NCBI GenBank assembly: GCA_048058975.1
Contig: JBLLNP010000001.1
Location: 324,536 to 388,535, forward strand
Origin: RHLJ01 sp048058975
Lineage (GTDB): Bacteria; Bacteroidota; Rhodothermia; Balneolales; Balneolaceae
DNA length: 64,000 nucleotides
Direction: 5' to 3'
Below the pieces are notes generated by a model. That model worked only from the letters and a program-made list of their open reading frames with translations. It made no database searches and was not told the DNA's origin. Of the stretch, positions 43,310 through 50,853 are shown piece after piece. Each line of letters opens with the position of its first letter. Position 1 is the first letter of the stretch. The position numbers were made by a program, and so were the translations under genes.

Positions 43310-44356
43310 CTAAATAGACTCGAATTCTCTTTTCTTATTCAGAAAACTATTCAGGTGCTCATTAATCTGCTCAAACTCTATCAGGAAGGCATCATGACCA
43401 TAAGGAGAATTGATTTCCTTATAGATTGCATTAGGGATTAGCTCGGCCAGTTCTTTTTGCTCTAAAGTTGGATATAATTTGTCCGAATCGATACCCATAA
43501 CCAAGACCGGGATAGTTATACTGCCAAGTACTTCTTCAAAAGAACCGCGATTTCGGGAAACATCGTGAGTATCCATAGATTTTGTAAGTCGGTCGTAAGT
43601 CATGGCATCAAAGCGATCGACTAATTTTTGCCCCTGATATTCCAGATAAGATTCAACCTCAAAGAGTTTTTTATCCTTATTAAAATCCCGCCCGAATTTC
43701 TGCTCGTAGTTTTGGGGAGTACGGTAAGTGATCATCGCCATTGCCCGAGCCGCTGCCAGACCATCAGCCGGAGGGTTGCCTCTTTCATAAAATCCATTGT
43801 TCCATTTCGGATCAGCATATAAGGCAAGCCTTTGCGCATGACTAATCCCAATAGCCCAGGGAGAATGTGATTTTCCCATTGCAACTATACAGGCATGCTT
43901 GATTCGCTCATCCATTAACACAAATTCAAGAGCGATCATACCTCCATAAGATCCGCCAATTACAAACTCGATGCTTTTTATTTCAAACACATCCAAAAGT
44001 TGTTGTTGAAAACGAACTATATCCCGAATGGTGAATACTGGGAAATCACCACGATATGGAGCGCCTGTTTTTGGGTTAGTACTCCAAGGATTTAAAGAAC
44101 CATAGCAACTTCCGGGGATATTCATACAAATCACAAAATGCTTTTCTAAATCAACGGGGCTGCCTTCAGCAAAAAAACCGGAAAACCAATCTTCGATGTT
44201 GGAGTTTCCGGTAAGGGCGTGAATCACAAGGATCACGTTGTCTTTATTTTCATTTAGTTCACCCCAAGTGTGGTAAGCCACTTCTGGAGTTTCGAATGTA
44301 AATCCTGATTCGGTAGTAAAAGGTTTTGAAAATGAGTGCGTCTTAAGGTTGCTCAT
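43310..44356 (-). CDS. metX: Homoserine O-acetyltransferase
   Basis: A 348-residue alpha/beta hydrolase-fold enzyme that activates homoserine for direct sulfhydrylation. Substrate-channel sequence NVILVIHALTGNSN, nucleophile elbow VIGGSYGGMIALEF, Asp in VLVMGIDSDKLYP and His in YGHDAFLIEF form the triad. By sequence alone acetyl versus succinyl donor is not decided; the pairing with metY (acetylhomoserine sulfhydrylase) favours acetyl. Start ATG 44356. It lies 270 bp after the OsmC gene, beyond a terminator-like hairpin, so it may have its own promoter. Confidence 0.92.
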   Translation of the reverse strand: MSNLKTHSFSKPFTTESGFTFETPEVAYHTWGELNENKDNVILVIHALTGNSNIEDWFSGFFAEGSPVDLEKHFVICMNIPGSCYGSLNPWSTNPKTGAPYRGDFPVFTIRDIVRFQQQLLDVFEIKSIEFVIGGSYGGMIALEFVLMDERIKHACIVAMGKSHSPWAIGISHAQRLALYADPKWNNGFYERGNPPADGLAAARAMAMITYRTPQNYEQKFGRDFNKDKKLFEVESYLEYQGQKLVDRFDAMTYDRLTKSMDTHDVSRNRGSFEEVLGSITIPVLVMGIDSDKLYPTLEQKELAELIPNAIYKEINSPYGHDAFLIEFEQINEHLNSFLNKKREFESI

Positions 44357-44389
44357 AGATTAAATTTATTTTGGTTTTCATATCTTAAG

Positions 44390-44540
44390 CCCCTCTTTTT
44401 CGGGAAGCGGAAAATCTCCCTTCGAGGGGAGATGAAAAGTTGAACAAGTTCTTCAACTTTTCTGAGGGGTGTTAGTAAAGTCTCGGTTTCACGAACACCC
44501 ACCGTTCCTTCGGAACACCTCCCTCAAGGGAGGACTTACA
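44390..44540. repeat. Compound TCCCTTCGAGGGGA / CTCCCTCAAGGGAG repeat block
   Basis: Contains inverted units CTCCCTTCGAGGGGAG, AAAGTTGAACAAGTTCTTCAACTTT, GTGTTAG..CGAACACC and CCTCCCTCAAGGGAGG, joined by the GAGGGGTGTTAG motif also seen at 27537-27630. Mobile or REP-like origin is inferred. Confidence 0.55.
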
Positions 44541-44549
44541 ATATGAAAC

Positions 44550-44588
44550 AAAGTTCGACAAGGAGGAGTGAAATCCTTGCCGAACTTT
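44550..44588 (-). terminator. Stem-loop downstream of the OsmC gene, probable terminator
   Basis: Minus strand AAAGTTCGGCAAGGA pairs with TCCTTGTCGAACTTT (one G-T pair) around a 9-nt loop; a short T-containing run follows. It lies 41 nt past the OsmC stop. Confidence 0.55.
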
Positions 44589-44628
44589 GCTGTTTCGCTC
44601 ATGGATGTTTCAATGAGTGAGTGAGTTT

Positions 44629-45165
44629 CTAACTTACATACACCACCTCACCGTTCACTGGAACGGGGTTTGAAATGATGTCTAACACCGGGCATCGATC
44701 GGTCGAAAAATTCTTCAAAAGCTGAAGCTTAGTTGGGTCCGTTTCATCGGTAGATATCACGGTTTTGTACCGCACCTTGTTAAACCCAGGGCGCTCATCC
44801 GAAAGATTAAAAAATCCCCGGAGATCCAAATCACCGGAAGCTTCCACTTTAATCGAGTTAAGGTGAATGCCGAGTTGTCCGGCATAGGCTTTAATCACAA
44901 TTTCCTGGCAGGATGCTAATGCCCCAAGCACATACTCCACAGGATTTGGAGCTTCGTTTTCTCCACCCAGGCTTTCAGGCTCATCAACAATGAATTGAAA
45001 ATTACGAACATTGATTTCGGATCGGAATCCACGTTCAAGTTTAGAATCTACTGAGAAGGTTACATCTTTTGCTGAAGGATTTTCTTTAACGTGATTAATG
45101 ACGTTCGAAATTGCTTCATTAAGTTTTTGATCGATGGTGTTTATTTCTGTTGTTAAAGTACTCAT
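44629..45165 (-). CDS. OsmC family protein
   Basis: A 178-residue protein of the OsmC/Ohr fold. The two redox cysteines sit in LGALASCQEIVIKAY and FSTDRCPVLDIIS. OsmC and Ohr reduce organic hydroperoxides through these cysteines; a third group (YhfA-like) is linked to other thiols. The gene is between metY and metX, with a REP-like unit on one side, and may be cotranscribed with metY. The location suggests handling of a sulfur by-product, but that is inference. Start ATG 45165. Confidence 0.85.
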   Translation of the reverse strand: MSTLTTEINTIDQKLNEAISNVINHVKENPSAKDVTFSVDSKLERGFRSEINVRNFQFIVDEPESLGGENEAPNPVEYVLGALASCQEIVIKAYAGQLGIHLNSIKVEASGDLDLRGFFNLSDERPGFNKVRYKTVISTDETDPTKLQLLKNFSTDRCPVLDIISNPVPVNGEVVYVS

Positions 45166-45268
45166 TGTGTTTCTATTTTAGTGTTGCAAGATCAAATGCA
45201 GAATTTCTGCAGGTGGTTTTTACAGGATGCGGGGTGGCAAGACCTCGCATCCTTTTTTGTTTCTTATA

Positions 45269-45370
45269 GTCATTGCGAGAGATTCAACGAGCGAAGCGAG
45301 TAAATCTCGTGGTAATCTCATGTATTACGAGATTGCTTCGTTGTCCCAAAACCTTGGGACTCCTCGCAAC
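45269..45370. repeat. GTCATTGCGAGAG ... CTCCTCGCAA REP-like element between metY and the OsmC gene
   Basis: About 100 bp with GTCATTGCGAGAG at one end, GACTCCTCGCAAC at the other and an internal GAAGCGAGTAAATCTCG. Related to 21862-21995. Confidence 0.65.
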
Positions 45371-45380
45371 AACTTGGTAG

Positions 45381-46709
45381 TTATACCGGAACTACAGTCG
45401 CTTCAAACGCTTTTTCGAAGTCTTCAATGATGTCATCAATATGCTCGATGCCAACCGAAACTCGGATCAAATCCGGTTTCACACCACTTGCTGCTTGTTC
45501 TTCACCACTTAACTGCTGATGAGTTGTTGAAGCAGGGTGGATCAACAGTGTTTTAGCATCTCCTACATTGGCTAAATGACTTCCAAGTTTTACGCTATTG
45601 ATGAAATCTTTGGCCGCGTCGTATCCGCCCTTTACCCCAAAAGTTAATACCGAACCGAAATGGCCGGGGCGCAGGTATTTCTTTGCTCGCTCGTGGTATT
45701 CATGCTCAGGCAAGCCTGTGAAATTAACCCATTCAACGGCATCTTGTTCTTTCAACCACTCAGCTAATTTCAGAGCGTTTTGATTGTGGCGTTCTACTCT
45801 CAATGAAAGGGTTTCCAATCCCTGAAGAAGAAGGAAACTATTGAACGGAGACTGCGATGAACCAAAATCACGCAACCCTTCAACTCGAGCGCGAATGGCA
45901 AAAGCAATATTTCCGAAGGGCCCGTCCGTTCCAAATACTTCCCAGAAATTTAATCCATGATAAGAAGGCGATGGTTCTGTGAATAATGGGTAACGACCAT
46001 TGCCCCAATTGAAATTTCCACCATCAACAATAACTCCGCCAATGGATGTGCCATGCCCGCCAATCCATTTGGTCGCAGAAGCGGTAACGACATTAGCCCC
46101 ATGCTTTAATGGCTGAACAACTGCTCCACCTGCTCCAAAGGTGTTATCTACAACTAAAGCGATTCCGTATTTTTCTCCTAATGCAGCCAGCCCTTCGAAG
46201 TCGGCGATATTTCCACGAGGGTTCCCAATCGATTCAACATAAAACGCTTTGGTGTTATCATCGATCAGCTTTTCAAATTCCTCTACCGTATCCTCAGCGG
46301 CAAAGCGGACATCAATTCCCAATCGGGGTATAGTAACTTTGAACTGATTGTAAGTTCCTCCATACAGATTTTGGGTGGAGATTATGTTATCTCCGGCTTG
46401 CGCGAGATTACTGATGGCCAAAAACTGAGCGGCCTGGCCTGAGGAAGTAGCCAACGCTGCAACCCCACCTTCGAGTGCGGCAATTCTTTGCTCGAAAACA
46501 TCTGTTGTTGGATTCATGATTCGGGTGTAAATATTACCGAATTCGCGCAATGCAAAAAGGTTGGCTGCGTGATCAGAATCGTTAAAATTATATGATGTGG
46601 TTTGGTAGATCGGCACGGCTCGAGAGCCGGTAGTTGGATCAGGTTGCTGACCTGCGTGAAGTTGCAGGGTTTCAAATTTGAGTGATCGTTCTGTTAGTTC
46701 GTTGCTCAT
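45381..46709 (-). CDS. metY: O-acetylhomoserine aminocarboxypropyltransferase (sulfhydrylase)
   Basis: A 442-residue PLP enzyme that joins O-acetylhomoserine with sulfide to make homocysteine. SATKWIGGHGTSIGGVIVDGG contains the Schiff-base lysine, and FGNIYTRIMNPTTDVFEQRIAALEGG (N-terminal) and TLLIHPASTTHQQL are typical of MetY rather than MetB/MetC. Length is standard. Regulation is rich: the 5' region, read on the minus strand, contains a Cys/Met leader peptide with attenuator (47091-47238) and then a SAM-I riboswitch (46864-47050). Start ATG 46709. Confidence 0.94.
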   Translation of the reverse strand: MSNELTERSLKFETLQLHAGQQPDPTTGSRAVPIYQTTSYNFNDSDHAANLFALREFGNIYTRIMNPTTDVFEQRIAALEGGVAALATSSGQAAQFLAISNLAQAGDNIISTQNLYGGTYNQFKVTIPRLGIDVRFAAEDTVEEFEKLIDDNTKAFYVESIGNPRGNIADFEGLAALGEKYGIALVVDNTFGAGGAVVQPLKHGANVVTASATKWIGGHGTSIGGVIVDGGNFNWGNGRYPLFTEPSPSYHGLNFWEVFGTDGPFGNIAFAIRARVEGLRDFGSSQSPFNSFLLLQGLETLSLRVERHNQNALKLAEWLKEQDAVEWVNFTGLPEHEYHERAKKYLRPGHFGSVLTFGVKGGYDAAKDFINSVKLGSHLANVGDAKTLLIHPASTTHQQLSGEEQAASGVKPDLIRVSVGIEHIDDIIEDFEKAFEATVVPV

Positions 46710-46751
46710 GATTTTGGTTGTTTTTGTGAGTGATTGTTTAATTTCTCATTT

Positions 46752-46847
46752 GCCACGGAAGCACTAAAGCACTAAAAGAGTTTGCGACTGGCTTGTCTAA
46801 TTATCTCGGGATTCATAAATAATTTTGTGCTTTAGAGTTTTTGTGGC
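46752..46847. repeat. GCCAC...GTGGC palindromic intergenic element, copy 3
   Basis: 96 bp between the riboswitch terminator and the metY start, from GCCAC (46752) to GTGGC (46843). It contains GCACTAAAGCACTAAAA and, inverted, TTTTGTGCTTTAGAG. It lies inside the transcribed leader of metY. Confidence 0.7.
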
Positions 46848-46863
46848 GAAAATTTGATTTAAT

Positions 46864-46903
46864 AAAAAAAGCCTTGTTCAGAAGATGAATCCGAACAAGG
46901 CTT
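46864..46903 (-). terminator. Terminator of the SAM-I riboswitch (expression platform)
   Basis: Minus-strand AAGCCTTGTTC and GAACAAGGCTT form an 11-bp stem followed by a T run. The loop contains CATCTT, complementary to AAGATG at the 3' strand of the aptamer P1 stem (46925-46931), giving the alternative antiterminator. Confidence 0.85.
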
Positions 46904-47050
46904 GTAACCAAAACTGTTTCGAACTCATCTTTCCCAGTGCCGGCTTATCGAACACTGAGCAGGATGTAGCACCTTTCCCTCCCGAATAATCGGGAAGGCG
47001 GTTGCCAAGGCTTCGCAGGACCTGATCCCTCCACCTTTCTTAATGAGAAT
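46904..47050 (-). promoter_or_regulatory. SAM-I (S-box) riboswitch upstream of metY
   Basis: Read on the minus strand, the conserved core AAAGGTGGAGGGA, then GAAGCCTTGGCAACC, are SAM-I hallmarks. P1 is TCTCAT with ATGAG (47043-47048 and 46924-46929), and the P3 arm CTTCCCGATTATTCGGGAG is a clear hairpin. When SAM binds, P1 is stable and the terminator at 46864-46903 forms. This is the standard S-box mechanism for sulfur-assimilation genes. Confidence 0.93.
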
Positions 47051-47090
47051 GCAATAGGATTTTAAAGAACGTCTGAGATTAACTCCCAAC

Positions 47091-47130
47091 AAAAAAGCCC
47101 TTCCGATATTGCATTCAAAAGGGCTTTTTC
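47091..47130 (-). terminator. Attenuator terminator following the Cys/Met leader peptide
   Basis: Minus-strand AAAAAGCCCTT (47129-47119) pairs with AAGGGCTTTTT (47102-47092), then a T run. A competing AAGGGCTT overlaps the leader stop codon (47164-47157), and AAGCCC is part of leader codons 11-12 (47208-47203). These four segments have the 1:2:3:4 arrangement of a trp-type attenuator. Confidence 0.75.
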
Positions 47131-47163
47131 GTGTTTATTTAAAAACGGAGATACCTAAGCCCT

Positions 47164-47238
47164 TCAGGTGCACATCATGCACATACACATGCATTTACAT
47201 GCGGGCTTACAAATGGTATGTCGGGTTGAAAATTTCAT
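47164..47238 (-). CDS. Cys/Met-rich leader peptide (24 codons) of the metY attenuator
   Basis: ATG 47238 to TGA 47164. The peptide begins MKFSTRHTICKPAC and continues K-C-M-C-M-C-M-M-C-T; six cysteine codons (10, 14, 16, 18, 20, 23) and four internal methionine codons (17, 19, 21, 22) are concentrated in the second half. Ribosome stalling there would cover AAGCCC (codons 11-12) and leave GGGCTT free to pair with the left arm of the terminator. The stop codon overlaps the competing segment, so a ribosome that finishes would block it and let the terminator form. This is a regulatory peptide, too short to have been predicted by length-based gene calling. Similar Cys/Met leaders are plausible elsewhere in Bacteroidota, but I cannot verify this here. 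Confidence 0.7.
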   Translation of the reverse strand: MKFSTRHTICKPACKCMCMCMMCT

Positions 47239-47607
47239 TGCATAAAGCTTACGGGTTGATATGCTCCCAAACAAGACCCTTCAAATTTTTTTTTGAAAAA
47301 AAGTCAAAAAGGTTCTTTCAGAGAGTTAAGTCTAGAAATTTCAACACATGATTTTATTCTGTTTTTAAGACGAAAAGAGCGGCAAAAAGAATAAAACTAA
47401 AAATAAAATACATTCAATAGTGTATAATTCTGTGCGAGAGTAAAATGAGCATCTCGGTATTTCGAAATGTTCATCCTCCTTCGAAGCAGAAATTACTCTT
47501 CGCGCTTTTTTAGAACTGATTCTAGAAAAAACTGCTGGGGCGGATAGCCATCCGCCCGTACAGGTCTTACTACGGAAACAAAGCAAGAAATAGAGTTTTC
47601 AATGCAA
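47239..47607. other. Upstream region of the metY leader and 3' region of the tricorn-like gene
   Basis: No gene of credible length. It contains TTGACT on the minus strand (47307-47302), a possible -35 for the leader, and the 20-bp palindrome at 47538-47557, which is followed on the minus strand by a T run and may act as a terminator for the preceding gene. Confidence 0.5.
47538..47557. repeat. GGGCGGAT-AGCC-ATCCGCCC palindrome, copy 2
   Basis: One mismatch from 20959-20978, with GTACAGGT on the right. On the minus strand a TTTTTT run follows within 6 nt, so it could also end transcription of the tricorn-like gene. Confidence 0.65.
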
Positions 47608-50600
47608 CTAGTTATTCAACTGCTCTAGCGCAAGTTCGATAGCTTTGGTTAATTGAGGGTCATTTCCGGTTAGTCTGTCTTTGAAATTGTTGTGTACATC
47701 AATATCGGGAGCTACACCGGTTCTTTCGAGATTAGCGCCATCTAAAGAATACACTCCTACCTTAGGAAGTCGATAAAACGAACCATCCACCAGGCTTTTT
47801 CCTGAAGTGAAAATGATCCATCGGTAGGTTTCGGTACCCACAACCGTACCAAGACCAAGCTCTTTAAAACCGGCGGTAGTAACTTCAGCGTCGCTAAGAG
47901 TCTGTTCGTTTATAAGTAGAATTATGGGTTTATCGGCAGGATTAAAATTCGACTGGCCAGTCATTTTTCCTTCCCGGTATTTCCATTGGGCGTATTTTCT
48001 TTGTGAGAGGAAGCGCAATACTTCGTCATGCACGTTTCCACCAGTATTATACCGCAAATCAAAAATTAATGCGTCCCTGTTGTAAGCTTCTGATGTCATT
48101 TCGAGAAGGAAGCTTTGCAGTTGCCCTCCGCCCATATTCCTCATATGTACATAGGCTACCCGTTCGTTCGTTCGTTCATCAACCATTTGCTGATTTTTAT
48201 CAACCCACTCTTCGTACAAATCGGATCTGGTTGAGAAGTAGGAGACAGGACGTATCTTTACCTCAAAAGAATTGCCATTTCTTCTGAATGTCAGGCTCAT
48301 TTCTTCTGTCATTTCCGGAGAATTAAAATAAAATTCTCGGTTCATTTTTCGATCGATATTCTGTCCGTTAACAGCCACCAGCTCATCCCCCGGTTGCACA
48401 TTTTTGCCTGCCTTATCCAGTGGACCTCTTCGAATTATAGAAGCTACTTTGTAAGGTTCATCGTTCTCAAAAATAAGGCCTGGTGAAAGTGTGGTGGTAG
48501 AGTAAAACTCATTCTCTTCCGGCCCATTAGAGTTAAATCCAAGATGAGAGGAATTCAACTCACCCAGCATATCATTGTTCATCCGGCGCAAATCAGCCCT
48601 GTTGGTTACAAAAGGTAGATAGGTTTTATAGCGATCTCTTATTTTTTCCCAGTCGACGCCATGGAATGTTTCGTTATAAAAATTCTCTTCCATGTTGGCC
48701 CAGAACTCCTCGAACATCTGGTTAAATTCAGTACTCAAATTTCTCTGGAAGGAATATTCGGTTTCAATTTTGGTGGCTTTTGCTGAACTGGCATCGATTT
48801 TATAAGCAGAGCCTCTTCCGATAGCGTAAGCTTTTCCATTCGTAACCGATATAAATTGAACTTGATTAATGCCATCCACTTTAGATGTTTTAGGGCTCTC
48901 GAAAGGCTGATGCGTGGTAACATAAAGTGCCGTATTTCCTTCATCATGATTACTGGTATAAAGTACCATGGTTTTATCGCCATCCTGTAAAACAACACTT
49001 ACAAATTGGTTGCCAAACCTTTCACCGATAGGTTCTGCCCGTTCCATTATTCGATCCATATTGATCGAGATTTCAGGCTTTTTGTCGTCCTCGTCCTCTT
49101 TCTCATCTGAATCCTCTGATTTTTCTTCTTCCTTAAAAAGTTCATCAAACTTTTCGGATTTGAAAGGTTCTTCAAATCGATCTAGCGGTAGCCGGAATAC
49201 ATCAAAATTACTTGCCCCTCTGGGATAAGTTGGGGTAGTCTGAGTAGTAGAGTAGTAAATATATTTTCCATCAGGAGACCAGTACGGAGAGAACTCAGAA
49301 ACTCCGGTTTTGGTAAGGTTCAGGATCTCTTTGCTCTTAATGTGATATACAAAGATGTCCTGCTCAAAATCACGTTTAGCATTATAAAGCAAATACTCAT
49401 CATTTGGAGAAAAGTAAGGCTGAGTATTCTGGAAACCCCAAAACTCATCACGAACTACTGTTTCGCTTTTGAAAGACTCAAGATCAATAATTCTCAATTC
49501 ATCTCTTCCGCTATGATACACCGCTTTAGAACGATCTGAATTTACCTCGATATTCCTGTTGTTTTGATTATCAGAGGTATGCTGCTTCTCTTGTCCCAAT
49601 CCATCCGCAGAAATGGTAAAAAGATTCTGATAGCCGTTAACCGTTTGATTAAAAAGCAGGGTTTTATTGTCTTTTAGCCATTTAACTTCTAGCACTCTTC
49701 CCATCTCCGAAGTTGGAATTTGACGGATAAATTTGCCGTCAACTCCTGAAACAAATAATTCTCCCCGTGAGATGAACGCCATTTTCTTCCCATCAGGGGA
49801 AACATCTAATCCGGTAATATTTCCACTTACACCAAAGCTTTGATTTTGGGACAAGGTACTATTACGAGGAAGTGAAATAGGAACGAGACTGCTTCTTCCG
49901 GAAGCTACATTGTGTGCGAATACCTGGTATTCTTTTTCAAAAACAATAGTTTCTCCATTTGCACTTACTCGCGGATTTTTAACGGAAGTTTTGAATGAGG
50001 TAAGCCGATTTTTTTGTCCATCATCATAGCGATATAGATTATACTCTCCATTAAACTCATCCGAAACAAAAAATAAGGTGCCGTTTCTATCCAAGGTTGG
50101 CCATAAATCTTTCCCTTCCCAATTCGTGAGCTCGGTATATTCCTCAGTTTCGGTGTGGTAGGATTTTATGTCAGGATTGAAAGAGCCTTTATAGCCTTTT
50201 CGTTGAGGAAAAACGAAACTCTCCCACGACTCATTGAAGTAATATTCATTTCGATTTGGATGTTTTACCATATTATGCACGTTATTATGGTAATGCCCAA
50301 ACAACCGTTTTGGAGTGCCACCAGTTAAAGGAACGGAATATGTACTTACCCGATTAAGCCGATCTGAGCGAAAATAGATTGTTTTAGAATCCCAATCCCA
50401 GGATTCCACCACATCGTTCGCCTGGTGAAAAGTTAGACGGGTGATGGTTCCACCTTCAATCGGCATAAGGTATATATCATCATTCCCAAATTGATCTGAG
50501 CTGAATGCAATCCATTTTCCATCGGGAGAAAAACTCGCAGAGTGCTCGTCACCATCCATTCCCGTAATTCGAACCGCGGTACCTCCAGTAGAAGACACCT

Positions 50601-50754
50601 TCCATAAATCACTTTCATAAGAAAAAATAATGGTGGAGGCGTCTGGGCTAATTGCCGGCATGGTTGCAAAACGTACCGAATTTTGCGATTGCACAGAAAT
50701 AGAACTAAAAATAAGCAGGCTTAAAAGTGTAGGGAAGAATCTTTTTGGAAGCAT
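47608..50754 (-). CDS. Tricorn-like S41 family peptidase with propeller, PDZ and protease domains
   Basis: A 1048-residue exported protein (signal peptide ending SVQSQ). PD40-type propeller blades (about 30-560, e.g. ISPDASTIIFSYE and FSPDGKWIAFSSD), an acidic linker (about 540-575, rich in E, D and K), a C1 region, a PDZ domain (about 775-845, AGKNVQPGDELVAVNGQNI) and an S41 domain. The catalytic Ser-His pair in GELNSSHLGF (about residue 745) and the nucleophile Ser in INEQTLSDAEVTT (about 953) match the tricorn arrangement. The protein degrades peptides, probably in the periplasm. It is a single gene flanked by repeats. Confidence 0.87.
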   Translation of the reverse strand: MLPKRFFPTLLSLLIFSSISVQSQNSVRFATMPAISPDASTIIFSYESDLWKVSSTGGTAVRITGMDGDEHSASFSPDGKWIAFSSDQFGNDDIYLMPIEGGTITRLTFHQANDVVESWDWDSKTIYFRSDRLNRVSTYSVPLTGGTPKRLFGHYHNNVHNMVKHPNRNEYYFNESWESFVFPQRKGYKGSFNPDIKSYHTETEEYTELTNWEGKDLWPTLDRNGTLFFVSDEFNGEYNLYRYDDGQKNRLTSFKTSVKNPRVSANGETIVFEKEYQVFAHNVASGRSSLVPISLPRNSTLSQNQSFGVSGNITGLDVSPDGKKMAFISRGELFVSGVDGKFIRQIPTSEMGRVLEVKWLKDNKTLLFNQTVNGYQNLFTISADGLGQEKQHTSDNQNNRNIEVNSDRSKAVYHSGRDELRIIDLESFKSETVVRDEFWGFQNTQPYFSPNDEYLLYNAKRDFEQDIFVYHIKSKEILNLTKTGVSEFSPYWSPDGKYIYYSTTQTTPTYPRGASNFDVFRLPLDRFEEPFKSEKFDELFKEEEKSEDSDEKEDEDDKKPEISINMDRIMERAEPIGERFGNQFVSVVLQDGDKTMVLYTSNHDEGNTALYVTTHQPFESPKTSKVDGINQVQFISVTNGKAYAIGRGSAYKIDASSAKATKIETEYSFQRNLSTEFNQMFEEFWANMEENFYNETFHGVDWEKIRDRYKTYLPFVTNRADLRRMNNDMLGELNSSHLGFNSNGPEENEFYSTTTLSPGLIFENDEPYKVASIIRRGPLDKAGKNVQPGDELVAVNGQNIDRKMNREFYFNSPEMTEEMSLTFRRNGNSFEVKIRPVSYFSTRSDLYEEWVDKNQQMVDERTNERVAYVHMRNMGGGQLQSFLLEMTSEAYNRDALIFDLRYNTGGNVHDEVLRFLSQRKYAQWKYREGKMTGQSNFNPADKPIILLINEQTLSDAEVTTAGFKELGLGTVVGTETYRWIIFTSGKSLVDGSFYRLPKVGVYSLDGANLERTGVAPDIDVHNNFKDRLTGNDPQLTKAIELALEQLNN

Positions 50755-50853
50755 GAAAATCCTGTAATTGAATGATTGGGAAAAGTGTATTCAAAAGAGG
50801 CTAAAAAATCCAAAAAAAGGGGTACGGTGTTTGTAAAAAGAAGTTTTTAGAGG

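Larger units (their letters stand above)
44357..44628. other. Intergenic region between the OsmC gene and metX, repeats and hairpin
   Basis: No gene. It holds a compound repeat of the TCTCCCTTCGAGGGGAGA/CTCCCTCAAGGGAG type (44390-44540) and a 15-bp stem (44550-44588). Any metX promoter would have to lie inside the repeat array. Confidence 0.6.

Noticed and set aside
47109..47351. An 80-codon plus-strand ORF covering the metY leader region
   Set aside because: It is the antisense shadow of the attenuator and leader peptide, is Cys/Lys-rich without a family match, and has no ribosome-binding site.
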